Positions 1-9,506 of a stretch of DNA of 64,000 nucleotides are shown one piece after another. The notes beneath the pieces were generated by a model. It was not told the DNA's origin. It made no database searches and saw nothing but the letters and a program-made list of their open reading frames with translations. A program made the translations under genes and the position numbers. Source of the stretch: an uncultured Candidatus Melainabacteria bacterium (GTDB taxonomy: Bacteria > Cyanobacteriota > Vampirovibrionia > Gastranaerophilales > Gastranaerophilaceae); NCBI GenBank assembly GCA_949927415.1, contig CATLFB010000001.1, forward strand, positions 434,001 through 498,000. The letters are read 5' to 3'. How positions within the stretch are numbered: the first letter of the stretch is position 1; each line of letters starts with the position of its first letter.

Positions 1-156
1 CCTTCCGTAAAAGTACAGGTTCCGCTAACACAATTCACATTCAGGCGCGGAGAAACACAATATAAGATAAGCCAAATAACTCCCAATACAACAAGAGAAA
101 TATTAAACCTGAAAAATTTTGAGAATCTATCCAAAAAGCACCTCTTTGTTTATTAG
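1..156 (+). CDS. C-terminal end of a gene cut by the window edge
   Basis: Frame 1 is open from the first base to a TAG at 154-156 and would encode the last 51 residues of a protein (start PSVKVQVPL, end KKHLFVY). It is convergent with uvrA, with only 25 bases between the two stops. The family is not recognised. The fragment is basic, with no cysteine and no clear motif. Being open with plausible residues and ending just before uvrA makes a real gene likely, but the fragment is short. Confidence 0.45.
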   Translation, partial: PSVKVQVPLTQFTFRRGETQYKISQITPNTTREILNLKNFENLSKKHLFVY

Positions 157-181
157 ATTAAATCATTTTTAACTTCTATTG

Positions 182-3124
182 TCAAGAAAAGAACGGCTTC
201 AAATATTGTCCTGTGAAAGATTTCTTGACCTTTGAAACCTGTTTTGGCGTACCTTTTGCAACAATCTGCCCGCCGCCGCTGCCGCCTTCCGGTCCAAGGT
301 CAATAATATAATCCGCGACTTTTATCAAATCCAGATTGTGTTCAATGATTAAAATCGTGTTTCCCTGATCAGCCAGCGCCTGAATAATTTTGATAAGTTT
401 ATCCAAATCAGCCCAATGCAATCCGACAGACGGTTCGTCCATCAAATACAAAGTTTTTCCTGTTGCGCGCTTGTTGAGTTCCGAGGCAAGCTTGATTCTT
501 TGCGCCTCGCCGCCTGAAAGCGTTGTCGCACTCTGTCCGAGTTTGATATAATCCAATCCGACATCATTTAGAGTTTGAAGTTTATTTTTTATAGACGGAA
601 CATTTTCGAAAAACGCAAGCGCTTCTTTTACGCTCATATCAAGGACATCGGCAATTGTTTTGCCTTTGTATTTTACTTCCAACGTTTCGCGGTTATAGCG
701 TTTGCCTTTGCAAATCGGGCATTTGACATAAACGTCAGAGAGGAAATTCATCTCGATTTTGTTAACACCGTCGCCCTTACAAGCCTCACAGCGTCCGCCT
801 TTTACGTTAAAACTGAATCGTCCGGCCTTGTAGCCTCTGAGTTTTGCCTCATTTGTTTTTGCGTACAAATCCCTGATATGCGTGAATAAATCCGTGTATG
901 TTGCAGGGTTTGAACGCGGAGTTCTGCCGATTGGCGACTGGTCAATGTCAATAATTTTGTCGATATTTTCAAATCCGGTGATTTCATCCACACCTTGCGG
1001 CTTTGGCTTGTTTTTGCGAAGTTTGTGGATTGCATATTCATAAATCAAATCCTGCATCAAAGTTGATTTTCCGGAGCCTGAAACGCCTGTCAGAACAACA
1101 ATTTTCCCTAGCGGAATGTCAACGCTGATATTTTTCAGGTTATTCAAATGCGCATTTTTCACGCTCAGAAAATTCCCGTTACCTTCACGAATTTTCTCGG
1201 GAATCGGGATATACCGTTCTCCGCTCAGATATTTTCCGGTAATCGACCTTTCAGCAGCGATAATATCATCAATCGTACCGGAGGCAATAACTTCTCCGCC
1301 AAGAACACCTGCGCGCGGGCCGATATCCACAAGAAAATCCGCATTTCTGATTGTTTCTTCGTCATGTTCAACGACTATCAGAGTGTTTCCGAGGTTGCGC
1401 AGTTTTATAAGAGTTTTTATTAAGCGGTCATTGTCGCGCTGGTGAAGGCCGATTGAAGGTTCATCCAAAACATACAAAACGCCTGAAAGTCCGCTTCCGA
1501 TTTGGGTTGCAAGTCTGATTCGCTGGGCTTCGCCGCCGGAGAGGGTTCCGGCCATTCTCGAAAGGTTTAAATAACTCAAACCCACGTCTTTTAAGAATTT
1601 CAGACGCGCGCGAATTTCATCGAGAATTTGTTTTGCGATTTGAATATGATATTCGCTCAATTCCAGATACAAATCCGAAATAAAGTCATATTCTTCATCT
1701 ATCGGCATTTGGGTAAATTCAAAAATATTTTTGCCCTTAATTGTTACCGCGAGCGGAAATGGCTTCAATCTGGCACCTTTGCAGGCTTTGCAAGGTGTCA
1801 TTATCATGTATTTTTCGATTTCTTCGCGCCAGTAATCCGCGTCTGATTCATGGTATTTTTTCATCAGATACGGGATGACTCCGGGATAGCTGTGATATCT
1901 GGTTTCGTAGCGCTTTGAGGTGAAACCTTTTATTTTCATTTTGATTATATCATCAGAGCCGTAGAGGATAATGTTCCGGTGTTCTTCGGGCAAATCTTCA
2001 AACGGAGTGTCAGGGTTGATTCCGTAAGTTGCGCAGACGGCCGAAAGCATATCTTTGTAGTAAGAAGTCGAGGATTTATCCCACGGATAAATCGCGCCGT
2101 TATTGATTGATTTTGTGCGGTCGGGCACGACTAAATCCGGTGAAATTTCGTAATCCACACCGATTCCGGAACATCTTTCGCAGGCGCCGTATGGAGCGTT
2201 GAAAGAAAAGATTCTTGGTGCAAGTTCTTCAAAACTGATATTACAATTCGGGCAGGCAAGTTTTTCGCTGAAAATGATTTCCGAAGAGCCATTTTGTTTC
2301 TCACCTCTTCCTTTGGAACAAAGGGAACTGACGAGTTCCGAGTCATGTGACCCTGTTTCCCGTAACGAAGTGGAGTGGTGAGAGGGGCTGGGGGTGAGGG
2401 TTTTCGCGACTACATCACAAATCACAACCCCTTCGGCTTTATGAAGCGCGATTCCGACGCTGTCTGCGATTCTGGACTGCGCATCGGGTTTCACGACAAT
2501 TCTGTCGACGACAACAGAAATGTCATGTTTTTTAGTTTTAGCAAGTTCAATTTCGTCTTCATCGAGATTATAAATTTCGCCGTCAACTTTTACGCGCACA
2601 AAGCCTTCCTGTCGAAGTTCTTCAAAAAGCGAACTGTATTCGCCTTTTTTGCTGCGGACAACAGGCGCCAGAATTTGGATTTTAGTACCTTCCCCGAGTT
2701 TCATAATACAACTGACAATTTCATCTATTGTCTGCGGTTTAATTTCTTCACCGCACTCAGGGCAGTGAGGCGTTCCGACACGAGCATACAAAAGTCGCAG
2801 GTAATCATAAATTTCCGTAACTGTTCCGACAGTTGAGCGCGGGTTGTTGTTTGTGGATTTCTGGTCAATTGAAATAGCCGGAGAAAGCCCGTCGATATAT
2901 TCAACATCGGGTTTGTCCATCTGACCCAAAAATTGACGTGCGTATGTGGAAAGGCTTTCGATATAGCGTCTTTGACCTTCCGCAAAAATTGTATCAAATG
3001 CAAGAGAACTTTTGCCTGACCCTGAAACACCCGTAAAGACGACAAGTTCATTTTTGGGAATCTCCAGTGAAACGTCCTTTAAATTATGTTCTTTTGCCCC
3101 TTTTATTTTAATCGTGTCTGACAT
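182..3124 (-). CDS. uvrA: UvrABC excision nuclease subunit A
   Basis: UvrA is the damage-recognition ATPase of nucleotide excision repair and loads UvrB. The 980 residues show the first Walker A ([14 protein letters not shown], about residues 33-46), the first zinc-binding pair (CPECGEE), the second zinc finger (CPNC...CERC), both ABC signatures (LSGGEAQRI), the second Walker A ([11 protein letters not shown]), the C-terminal zinc finger (CEACKGDG...CPICKGKRY) and both Walker B motifs ([20 protein letters not shown]). It is 30-40 residues longer than usual because of a low-similarity stretch, about residues 242-275, encoded by an inserted palindromic element (separate entry). The insertion lies between the UvrB-binding region and the zinc finger and keeps the frame. 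It is a monocistronic minus-strand gene. Confidence 0.97.
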   Translation of the reverse strand: MSDTIKIKGAKEHNLKDVSLEIPKNELVVFTGVSGSGKSSLAFDTIFAEGQRRYIESLSTYARQFLGQMDKPDVEYIDGLSPAISIDQKSTNNNPRSTVGTVTEIYDYLRLLYARVGTPHCPECGEEIKPQTIDEIVSCIMKLGEGTKIQILAPVVRSKKGEYSSLFEELRQEGFVRVKVDGEIYNLDEDEIELAKTKKHDISVVVDRIVVKPDAQSRIADSVGIALHKAEGVVICDVVAKTLTPSPSHHSTSLRETGSHDSELVSSLCSKGRGEKQNGSSEIIFSEKLACPNCNISFEELAPRIFSFNAPYGACERCSGIGVDYEISPDLVVPDRTKSINNGAIYPWDKSSTSYYKDMLSAVCATYGINPDTPFEDLPEEHRNIILYGSDDIIKMKIKGFTSKRYETRYHSYPGVIPYLMKKYHESDADYWREEIEKYMIMTPCKACKGARLKPFPLAVTIKGKNIFEFTQMPIDEEYDFISDLYLELSEYHIQIAKQILDEIRARLKFLKDVGLSYLNLSRMAGTLSGGEAQRIRLATQIGSGLSGVLYVLDEPSIGLHQRDNDRLIKTLIKLRNLGNTLIVVEHDEETIRNADFLVDIGPRAGVLGGEVIASGTIDDIIAAERSITGKYLSGERYIPIPEKIREGNGNFLSVKNAHLNNLKNISVDIPLGKIVVLTGVSGSGKSTLMQDLIYEYAIHKLRKNKPKPQGVDEITGFENIDKIIDIDQSPIGRTPRSNPATYTDLFTHIRDLYAKTNEAKLRGYKAGRFSFNVKGGRCEACKGDGVNKIEMNFLSDVYVKCPICKGKRYNRETLEVKYKGKTIADVLDMSVKEALAFFENVPSIKNKLQTLNDVGLDYIKLGQSATTLSGGEAQRIKLASELNKRATGKTLYLMDEPSVGLHWADLDKLIKIIQALADQGNTILIIEHNLDLIKVADYIIDLGPEGGSGGGQIVAKGTPKQVSKVKKSFTGQYLKPFFS
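2300..2400. repeat. Palindromic element inserted in frame within uvrA
   Basis: About 100 bp bounded by CTCACC at 2300-2305 and its complement GGTGAG at 2393-2398. Inside are smaller inverted repeats (GGAAC/GTTCC, GTCA/TGAC). Its 21-base end at 2380-2400 matches the end of the intergenic element at 41987-42007 at 18 of 21 positions by eye. The uvrA reading frame passes through without a stop and yields a serine-rich segment foreign to UvrA. It fits a coding-tolerated repeat like the Rickettsia palindromic elements; that comparison is inference. Confidence 0.75.
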
Positions 3125-3162
3125 AATTATATTTTACACCAAGAAAAAAGGCTGGCAAGAAA

Positions 3163-3483
3163 TTATAAAAGTGACTTCACATTTGAATAAAGGATATGGA
3201 GTTTTTTGTTATCTTGAGAAATTTTGTCTATTGAGGAATAAATTTCTTTCAAGAGTTCCTCATTAGATTTTGCGCGGTCATCAATAAATAATTCATACAG
3301 TTCAATGGCCAATATATCTGCAATCTTTGCCAAATTTTCAGCAGTCGGATAATTCCGGCCTGTTTCAATTTTACTGAGGCTGATAGTGTCTATACCTATA
3401 GTTTCTGCAAGCTTTTCCTGAGTAATTCGCCTTAACTTACGGTAAGTTTGAATATTTCTGCCAAGAATTTTTTTAGGATCCAT
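3163..3483 (-). CDS. XRE-family HTH transcriptional regulator
   Basis: 106 residues with an N-terminal Cro/C1-type helix-turn-helix (LGRNIQTYRKLRRITQEKLA, then ISLSKIETGRNYPTAENLAKIA, about residues 7-60) and a short charged helical tail. The promoter region is shared with the divergent pseudopilin gene at 3609, and a palindrome at 3517-3545 is a likely operator. It probably controls itself and the pseudopilin. A similar arrangement recurs at 37886/38165. The DNA-binding family is certain; the target is inferred from the layout. Confidence 0.9.
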   Translation of the reverse strand: MDPKKILGRNIQTYRKLRRITQEKLAETIGIDTISLSKIETGRNYPTAENLAKIADILAIELYELFIDDRAKSNEELLKEIYSSIDKISQDNKKLHILYSNVKSLL

Positions 3484-3516
3484 ACCGCCTCCTATTTATA
3501 TAATTTTGAGACACTT

Positions 3517-3545
3517 AGCTTTTAAGTTTAATAACTTGTAAAGCT
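3517..3545. promoter_or_regulatory. Putative operator of the divergent HTH regulator
   Basis: An imperfect palindrome, AGCTTTTAAGTT then TAAT then AACTTGTAAAGCT, lies between the regulator at 3483 and the pseudopilin at 3609. A further half-site-like sequence (AACTTTAAAAGC, 3563-3574) sits in the spacer of the promoter at 3553-3581, where binding would block transcription. Confidence 0.55.
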
Positions 3546-3552
3546 AAACACC

Positions 3553-3581
3553 TTGACAACTTAACTTTAAAAGCATATAAT
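3553..3581 (+). promoter_or_regulatory. Sigma70-type promoter of the pseudopilin gene
   Basis: TTGACA at 3553-3558, a 17-base spacer and TATAAT at 3576-3581: a perfect consensus 28 bases upstream of the ATG at 3609. An operator-like half-site fills the spacer. Confidence 0.8.
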
Positions 3582-3608
3582 ATAAATAAATTTTACTTTG
3601 GAGGATAT

Positions 3609-4295
3609 ATGCAAATAAAAAAACACGGATTTACATTAGCCGAAGTGCTCATTACCCTTGGCATAATAGGAATTGTCGCCGCGATGACACTTCCTACCGT
3701 TATTAATAAACACCAGGAAAGAGTTACTGTAGCAAGAGTTAAAAAATTCTATTCTGTAATGAATCAGGCACTTTTATTTGCAATTAAAGATAACGGCTAT
3801 GTAAACGACTGGAGTTTTGTAGAATATGATGAAAACAATGTTTCCAGAAGCGACAAATTTGTGAGTTACATTAAACCATATCTGCATATCGCAAAATTTT
3901 GCGGTGCTGAATCAGGCTGCATAGCTGCTCAATACAAATATTTAAAAGGCACAATTAATGGTACTGACTATGACAAACATAAAAGGTATTCCAAAATGAT
4001 ACTTAATGACGGGAGTTATTTATGGATTAGAAATAGCATTGGAACAGGCAACGAGAATAGTTCCACTGAGTGTAATGCAACAGATGGTGGACAGAAAAAT
4101 GTTTGCGGACTTATTTGGCTTGATATCAATGGAAAAAAAGAACCTAATACTTTAGGAAGAGATGTTTTTGTATTTTTGATTTTAAAAGACAGAATTTTAC
4201 CGCATGGCAATGATGATTGCAATGGCAAATCTAATGGCTGGGGATGTTCCGGATACATATTGCAAAATGATAACATGAAATATTTTTATAAATAG
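3609..4295 (+). CDS. Type IV pseudopilin-like protein (prepilin N-terminus)
   Basis: 228 residues. The short basic leader MQIKKHG precedes the prepilin peptidase motif G|FTLAE, with the conserved glutamate at mature position 5, and a hydrophobic helix (LITLGIIGIVAAM). The rest is a variable extracellular body with four or more cysteines and a C-terminal D-x-N-G-x-K-x-P-N-x-L-G-x-D motif (DINGKKEPNTLGRD) shared with other pseudopilins here. GGAGG lies 5 bases upstream of the ATG. No pilus assembly genes are nearby. The 3' end overlaps convergent folP by 10 bp. Export and assembly by a type IV pilus or type II secretion-like machine is family knowledge; the specific role is unknown. Confidence 0.9.
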   Translation: MQIKKHGFTLAEVLITLGIIGIVAAMTLPTVINKHQERVTVARVKKFYSVMNQALLFAIKDNGYVNDWSFVEYDENNVSRSDKFVSYIKPYLHIAKFCGAESGCIAAQYKYLKGTINGTDYDKHKRYSKMILNDGSYLWIRNSIGTGNENSSTECNATDGGQKNVCGLIWLDINGKKEPNTLGRDVFVFLILKDRILPHGNDDCNGKSNGWGCSGYILQNDNMKYFYK

Positions 4296-5443
4296 TCAAT
4301 ACCGCCTGTTAATGTCACCAAAGTTTTATGCAGCGGCACATTATGTACCCTTAAATAATCAACTTTTCGCTCAATTGCAAGCGTATTCAAGGCAACGGTG
4401 AAAATATCTTTCATTTCATTGGATTCGTCCGACATATTCAGCAAAGATTTTCGCGAAAGCCCGAGCATAACTTCACATCCGAGGCCGTAAAATTCTTCAA
4501 TACGCTTCAATATCTCAAAGTTGTCCTCACGGGTTTTGCCAAAGCCGATTCCGGGATCAACGATAATATTTTCGTGAGCAATGCCTTTTGATAGGGCAAA
4601 ATCTACTTTTGAGTGCAAATTAAGATAAATCTCATCAATCAGGCTTTCATAATTCGGATTGATTTGCATATTCTCCGGAGTGCCTTTAGAATGCTGGAGA
4701 ACAATTTTTACACCATATTTTGTAATTACACCGGGCATTTCTTCATCAAAATCAAAGCCTGAAACATCGTTAATGATTTTCGCACCGGCTTTAATGCATT
4801 CTTCTGCAACCCTGGCGGATCTTGTGTCAATGCTTATCGGGACTTGGATGTTTTCTTCTGCCGCAAATTCCAACATCGGCAAAATTCGTCGTATCTGGGT
4901 TTCACAAGAAACCGGTGTTGAATAAGGTTTGGTGGATTCTGCGCCAATGTCAATTATATCTGCGCCGCTTTCTATCATATAGAGAAAATGCTCTTTTGCT
5001 TTTTCATAATCCAGAAATTCTCCGCCGTCAGAAAATGAATCCGGTGTTAAGTTCAGGATTCCGACGATTTTTGTTTTTGAAGTTTTTGAAAAATCTGCCA
5101 TTGCTGAAATTTTTTCACCGAGAATTTTCAGACCAAAAGGCTGATTAGAAAGCTTTTGCGAAATTTTTTTTAACTGCGAAAGGCTTCCTCCTAAAACACA
5201 ATCGCTTGTTTCAATATTGCCGGTAATGACTTCGCGATGGGTTGCGCAGTCAGCACCAACGGTTAGAGCAGTTTGCTTCAGAATATTTGCCTGCGCCGGC
5301 GAAAGTGAGTAAATTTTGATATTTTTATATTTATATTTTGACGCGGCCGCCGCGCGATAGGATTTGTCAAAACCGATTGTCTCTAACTCTTTGACAATAT
5401 TTTCCGCAACAATTTCTTTTAGAATAAAATCTTTCATAAACAC
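4286..5443 (-). CDS. folP: Dihydropteroate synthase
   Basis: Joins p-aminobenzoate to dihydropterin pyrophosphate in folate synthesis. 385 residues: an N-terminal extension of about 115 residues, then the TIM-barrel core beginning VGILNLTPDSFSDGG, followed by DIIDIGAESTKP, ISIDTRSARVAEECIKAGA and NDVSGFDFDEE. The long form with an extra N-terminal domain is known in several bacterial groups; bacteria such as E. coli have about 280 residues. It stands alone; no other folate gene is in the window. Confidence 0.95.
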   Translation of the reverse strand: MFMKDFILKEIVAENIVKELETIGFDKSYRAAAASKYKYKNIKIYSLSPAQANILKQTALTVGADCATHREVITGNIETSDCVLGGSLSQLKKISQKLSNQPFGLKILGEKISAMADFSKTSKTKIVGILNLTPDSFSDGGEFLDYEKAKEHFLYMIESGADIIDIGAESTKPYSTPVSCETQIRRILPMLEFAAEENIQVPISIDTRSARVAEECIKAGAKIINDVSGFDFDEEMPGVITKYGVKIVLQHSKGTPENMQINPNYESLIDEIYLNLHSKVDFALSKGIAHENIIVDPGIGFGKTREDNFEILKRIEEFYGLGCEVMLGLSRKSLLNMSDESNEMKDIFTVALNTLAIERKVDYLRVHNVPLHKTLVTLTGGIDYL

Positions 5444-5461
5444 AGTTTAGCAAAAAACAAA

Positions 5462-5635
5462 TTATTGCTCAATGGCATCATCGCGCTTTTTGTCGCTTTT
5501 TGTAATTATAAGTTTGTCACGTTCGATTGTATATTCGACCATGTCGGTTTTAGGATTGACTTTGAGAAGGTCGAGGATTGTGGCATTCAGACAGAGCGCC
5601 CATCCGTTACCGTTTCGCATTAGTTTTCTATCCAT
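5462..5635 (-). CDS. Small AbrB/MazE-like DNA-binding protein
   Basis: A 57-residue ORF, MDRKLMRNGNGWALCLN..., with a SpoVT-AbrB/MazE-like swapped-hairpin pattern: a basic start, L-N-A-T-I-L-D-L-L-K-V-N-P-K-T-D, then VEYTIERDKLIITK. AAGGA lies upstream of the ATG. No toxin partner is adjacent, so it may be a stand-alone transition-state-type regulator or an orphan antitoxin. It is directly upstream of folP on the same strand (18 bp gap). Family assignment is by pattern only. Confidence 0.7.
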   Translation of the reverse strand: MDRKLMRNGNGWALCLNATILDLLKVNPKTDMVEYTIERDKLIITKSDKKRDDAIEQ

Positions 5636-5776
5636 ACATTTATCCTTACATTTAACTTGACATTATCATATTAAATGTGCTATAAAGTTTCTAACATTAC
5701 TTTGTATGGTTAAATGTATGTACAAAATAAAAAAGTTGACGTATTGAAAGCAAAATATTTAAAAACGGAGGTAAAA

Positions 5777-6481
5777 TTGTCAGGAAGTTTGAAAAGGTTG
5801 GGAAATTTTAATTATTATAACTGTAAAGGCTTTACGCTCGCTGAAGTTTTAATCACGCTCGGGATTATCGGAATAGTTGCGGCGATGACTTTACCTGCGA
5901 TATTGGAGCATCATGAAAAAGTTGTCACTGCAAATAAATTAAAAAAATTCTACACTGTAATGCAGCAGGCAATATTATTTTCAGAAAATGAGAATGAAGA
6001 ATTAAAGAATTGGATGCCATCAGAAGCCCAAGTTCGCAAAAGTGAAGGTTTTGAACAGTGGTACAATCTTTATCTGGACAAACACATACAATCAATAAAC
6101 AAAAAGAAGCTAAAAGAACCATATTATCAAATTACGCTTGCTGACGGAAGTGGTTTTGTTGCATATATCGCTAATCGGCAAAACATTTTTTTTATGTACT
6201 GCACTGATATAAAATACTGCGGGCCGGAAATTTATGATGGCAGACATTCGTTTCTTTTTACAATAGATTCAAACAAAAAATTCATTGCATCTCTCGTTGG
6301 CAGTCAAAACGCGACACGCGAGAAGCTATTGGACTCGTGCTCCAAGGGCAATTTTGACGACCCTGAAAACAGCCGTAAAGATGCACGCCATACCTGCGCA
6401 AGACTTATTCAATATGACGGCTGGGAAATCAAGAAAGATTACCCGTGGCGGCAAACTATGATTAAAAAACAAAAAAGTTAA
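5777..6481 (+). CDS. Type IV pseudopilin-like protein
   Basis: Contains KGFTLAEVLITLGIIGIVAAM, the same head as the pseudopilin at 3609, then HHEKVVTANKLKKFYTVMQQA, also close to that protein (ERVTVARVKKFYSVMNQA), and a divergent cysteine-containing C-terminus. I place the start at TTG 5777 because GGAGG sits 6 bases upstream, giving a leader of about 20 residues. An in-frame ATG at 5714 has no ribosome-binding site. It lacks the D-x-N-G-x-K motif of the other copies. It is isolated from pilus machinery genes. Confidence 0.85.
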   Translation: MSGSLKRLGNFNYYNCKGFTLAEVLITLGIIGIVAAMTLPAILEHHEKVVTANKLKKFYTVMQQAILFSENENEELKNWMPSEAQVRKSEGFEQWYNLYLDKHIQSINKKKLKEPYYQITLADGSGFVAYIANRQNIFFMYCTDIKYCGPEIYDGRHSFLFTIDSNKKFIASLVGSQNATREKLLDSCSKGNFDDPENSRKDARHTCARLIQYDGWEIKKDYPWRQTMIKKQKS

Positions 6482-6502
6482 ACGTCAGAAATTTATTCAA
6501 AC

Positions 6503-6994
6503 TTATTCTTCGTCTTCTTTTCCGAGAGAGTTTAAGAATTTTGAATTTTGGATATGGTCACTGTATGCAGTTGTAGTAGCTTTTGCAATATTTGTAAGCC
6601 CAGTCAACAATGTCAGAACCGCAAGTCCAAAGCCTAAGAAGGAAGCTGTTCCAATGAACAATTTGCTTTTTACAACTTTTCCTATAACCGGCGCCTTGTG
6701 AACCCAATTTGTGATTCCATCAGCAAATCCTTTTGCCATTTTGCCAAACTTGCCGAAAAGCGATTTAGTTTCTTTTATGGGTTTGTTTGCAATTCTGATG
6801 CTGTCAACAACTTCTTGTTGCAAGTATCCGATTTTTTTTGCTGATTTGAACATCTTGAAACCGGCTCTGTTGCCTGCCGCAGCTACTGCACTTGTCCCGA
6901 CAGCGGCTTCACCGACTTTTTTCTTTTTATTTTCAATCTCAGCACGCCGGTCGTAATCCCGTCCGGTGAAGGTTATTTTTGCAGAAATCTGCAT
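6503..6994 (-). CDS. Membrane protein with N-terminal FxG motif, unknown function
   Basis: 163 residues, basic, with a short N-terminus ending ITFTGR, a helical middle and a hydrophobic segment LFIGTASFLGFGLAVLTLLTG near residues 112-132. The start ATG overlaps the stop of the upstream gene as TAATG, so the pair is translationally coupled. It resembles its partner in having an F-x-G motif near the N-terminus, also seen in the protein at 63145. I do not recognise a family. It may be a lineage-specific envelope protein. Confidence 0.75.
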   Translation of the reverse strand: MQISAKITFTGRDYDRRAEIENKKKKVGEAAVGTSAVAAAGNRAGFKMFKSAKKIGYLQQEVVDSIRIANKPIKETKSLFGKFGKMAKGFADGITNWVHKAPVIGKVVKSKLFIGTASFLGFGLAVLTLLTGLTNIAKATTTAYSDHIQNSKFLNSLGKEDEE

Positions 6995-7791
6995 TATATT
7001 TCCTCCTCGATATAACGATGAACGTCAGAGTCTGATTTTTCGTTATCTTTGGGCTTTTTAACTTCATCCATCAATGCAACGGCACCTGTTGAAACACCGC
7101 CTGCAACACCAAGTGTATCTGCGGCCGCGTTTTTATAGTTGACGCGTGCAAGTTTGTTATATATTTTTACAACGCCTTCGCCGATTGCGCTGAATACCGT
7201 ATCAATTGCGCCGGTTACTTTTTTAACAATTTTGTTATTTGCGATTTTTGCAAAGAATTCTTTTACTGACTTTGCAAATTTTGAAGTTGTAAATTGATTA
7301 TATTTATTCTTGATTTTTGCCGTATTGTTTTTGTAAGAATCGGTTTTCTTCAACTTGGCAAACTGAGATGTTACATAATTTTTGACAGTTGTCAGGCCCT
7401 TTTTAACCGGAGTTGAGATGTGTTTATCGAAACTTTTCACAGCTGCCTGAACCTGTTTTGACTTATACATTTTCTGGAATGCAGTCATAATATATTTTGC
7501 ACTGTATCCTGTTGCCATACCGCCAAGAACACCGGCAGCAAGAATTACGCCGCCTTTCATTGTTGTTTTAAGCGGTTTTGGAAGATTCGCTTCCTTGTCA
7601 CGAATCATTTCCTCAATGCCTTGTTTGTGTTCAATCCACTCACTGCGCTCCTCGTCGTATTCACGTTTTAAGCGGTCCATTTCGGACATATTGTTTTGTT
7701 CATCCTGCTCACGTCTTTTTGCTCGATTGCTTTTGCCGAATACAGGATTTTGCTGATAGTTTTGATTGATTGCTGAATGAATTGTTAACAT
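6994..7791 (-). CDS. Unknown basic protein with FxG motif and membrane segment
   Basis: About 265 residues from the ATG at 7791, which has GGAG 6 bases upstream; a GTG at 7809 is less likely. The N-terminus MLTIHSAINQNYQQNPVFGKSNR carries the F-x-G motif, followed by a highly charged coiled-coil-like stretch, a glycine/alanine-rich segment (GGVILAAGVLGGMATGYSAKY) and a long lysine-rich repetitive region. A second hydrophobic patch, DTLGVAGGVSTGAVALM, is near the C-terminus. Coupled to the downstream gene. Family not recognised. Confidence 0.75.
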   Translation of the reverse strand: MLTIHSAINQNYQQNPVFGKSNRAKRREQDEQNNMSEMDRLKREYDEERSEWIEHKQGIEEMIRDKEANLPKPLKTTMKGGVILAAGVLGGMATGYSAKYIMTAFQKMYKSKQVQAAVKSFDKHISTPVKKGLTTVKNYVTSQFAKLKKTDSYKNNTAKIKNKYNQFTTSKFAKSVKEFFAKIANNKIVKKVTGAIDTVFSAIGEGVVKIYNKLARVNYKNAAADTLGVAGGVSTGAVALMDEVKKPKDNEKSDSDVHRYIEEEI

Positions 7792-7936
7792 ATTTTCTCC
7801 ATTTCTCACTTTGGCTTTTGCCAGTAGTTTAAAATTCGTGAAAAAGTTTTTTTGCCGGTAGAATCCGATTATTTTAACAAAAGTTTACACACTTCGCTAT
7901 GAGCATTATCTCATATTTTCAGGTTTTTGTAAACAT

Positions 7937-8863
7937 TTATATTAACTTTTTAAAACCTTGAAAAGTTCCGCGTGAAATAAGCTCTCTGTCGATTTTATTC
8001 AGGCAATCGAATTTTTTGCCAAGCCACTGCGGCTCAATTAGAGTTTTGCTGAAACCGTTGCCGGCAAGCCTGTGAATAGTAGTTTCTTTCGGAAGATATT
8101 CCAGAAAGTCACAAACCGTTTGAACATATTCATCTTCACTCATAAAATCAACGCCGCCCGCGCGATAAATATTCGCAAGCTTTGTATTTTCAAGCGCGCA
8201 GAGCATGTGGATTTTAACGCCGTCGACATTTAATTCTGCGAGTTTTTGTGCGGTCTGCATAATTTCATCATGCCCTTCCCAAAGCCCGAAAATCACATGA
8301 ACACAAACTTTCAACCCCTTATCTTTTGTTTTTTCATAAGCTTTTAAGAAACAATCGAAATCATGCCCGCGGTTTATTTTCAACAAAGTTTTATCATGAA
8401 TCGACTGAAGCCCGTATTCAATCCATGTTTCATAATCGTCTTTATAAGAAGAAATCATGGTTAATTTTTCATCATCTACGCAGTCAGGACGGGTTCCGAT
8501 GGAAAGCCCGACGATTCTGTCATCCGAAAGTGCGGATGTGTAGATTTTTTCAAGTTCTTTTACGGGCTTGTAGGTGTTTGAATAGGCTTGAAAATATGAC
8601 ATGAATTTTTCGGCTTTAAAGCGTTTGCTCAAAGTTTCAATTCCGGTTTTCACCTGTTCTTCCACTGAAAGTGTGTTTGAATGCGCCTGAGAAAAACTCC
8701 CGCCTTCATCGCAGAAAATACAGCCGCCTGTTGAAATTGTGCCGTCCCTGTTCGGACACGAAAAACCGGCATCAAGAGTTATTTTATAAACCTTGACGCC
8801 GAATTTGTTTTTCAAATATGCACTAAATTGATTGTAACGTTTGTCAGAATTTTCGTAAAACAT
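7937..8863 (-). CDS. TIGR01212-type (YhcC-like) radical SAM protein
   Basis: 308 residues. The N-terminus YNQFSAYLKNKFGVKVYKITLDAGFSCPNRDG leads to the iron-sulfur cluster motif C-x7-C-x2-C (CPNRDGTISTGGCIFC), followed by GGSFSQ and radical SAM barrel elements (YFQAYSNTY, GLSIGTRPDCV, WIEYGLQS, HVIFGLWEG). This matches the YhcC/TIGR01212 family, widespread and often linked to tRNA or translation but without a firmly assigned reaction. It is followed by no same-strand gene and preceded 4 bp upstream by a small zinc-ribbon gene, so the two are probably cotranscribed. Confidence 0.9.
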   Translation of the reverse strand: MFYENSDKRYNQFSAYLKNKFGVKVYKITLDAGFSCPNRDGTISTGGCIFCDEGGSFSQAHSNTLSVEEQVKTGIETLSKRFKAEKFMSYFQAYSNTYKPVKELEKIYTSALSDDRIVGLSIGTRPDCVDDEKLTMISSYKDDYETWIEYGLQSIHDKTLLKINRGHDFDCFLKAYEKTKDKGLKVCVHVIFGLWEGHDEIMQTAQKLAELNVDGVKIHMLCALENTKLANIYRAGGVDFMSEDEYVQTVCDFLEYLPKETTIHRLAGNGFSKTLIEPQWLGKKFDCLNKIDRELISRGTFQGFKKLI

Positions 8864-8866
8864 TAC

Positions 8867-9037
8867 TTATTTTTCTTCGCCCTCTTCGCCGATAATCGGG
8901 TAAACATAGTGCTCGCCGCAGTTCGGGCATACAACTTCCTGCTGTTTACCGTCTTCAAGTTTTGCAACTTCAAACAAAGTTTTGCATCCTGATTGAACGC
9001 ATCTTATTGCCCAGGTTGGTCTGATTAATCTTGCCAT
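8867..9037 (-). CDS. Small zinc-ribbon protein
   Basis: 56 residues, MARLIRPTWAIRCVQSGCKT...EVVCPNCGEHYVYPIIGEEGEEK. Four cysteines in C-x4-C and C-x2-C pairs suggest a zinc ribbon. AGGGA lies upstream of the ATG. The stop is 3 bp before the start of the radical SAM gene, indicating an operon. Specific function not recognised; it may be a conserved small protein of this lineage. Confidence 0.7.
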   Translation of the reverse strand: MARLIRPTWAIRCVQSGCKTLFEVAKLEDGKQQEVVCPNCGEHYVYPIIGEEGEEK

Positions 9038-9197
9038 AAAATTCCCTCTTAATTACTTTAAATCAACAAAAACATTTTACCATCAGAAACGCGGTTTTGC
9101 AAGTTTTGAAAAAATCACATAATAGCCATGACGTGCCCGAAAGAGTAATTTAATACAAACCTATAAAAAGTATAATGAACAAAACGGAGGAAAATTA

Positions 9198-9506
9198 ATG
9201 AAACGATTTTTGATATTATTTTCAATAATGGTTGTTGGCATGCTGGCGTTTGTGGATGCAAAAACCAGAATGGACGAACTTGATGATGTTGCGGCAACAA
9301 CCCCGGGTCAGGTTGAAATGAAACGAGAAATTCCGCAATCAACAGGCTCTGGGATACAGGAACAGACCGACAATTCACCATCCAAGCTTGCGTTTCCCAA
9401 AAGCCCCAATAACAATGCAGAATTCCAAAACATTCCGCAGAAATTAAATCCCGAATTCACTGATAAAATTCAGCCGGCGATACCTCAAATAAATCACAAT
9501 CCGTAG
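9198..9506 (+). CDS. Small secreted protein, unknown
   Basis: 102 residues. A Sec signal peptide (MKRFLILFSIMVVGMLAFVDA) precedes a polar, proline/asparagine/glutamine-rich region that looks disordered. A strong GGAGG precedes the ATG. The 3' end overlaps the convergent gene at 9494 by 13 bp. No domain recognised. Confidence 0.7.
   Translation: MKRFLILFSIMVVGMLAFVDAKTRMDELDDVAATTPGQVEMKREIPQSTGSGIQEQTDNSPSKLAFPKSPNNNAEFQNIPQKLNPEFTDKIQPAIPQINHNP

Noticed and set aside
5472-5660. 62-codon plus-strand ORF before the pseudopilin
   Set aside because: It is antisense to the AbrB-like gene, which has a ribosome-binding site and a recognisable domain.
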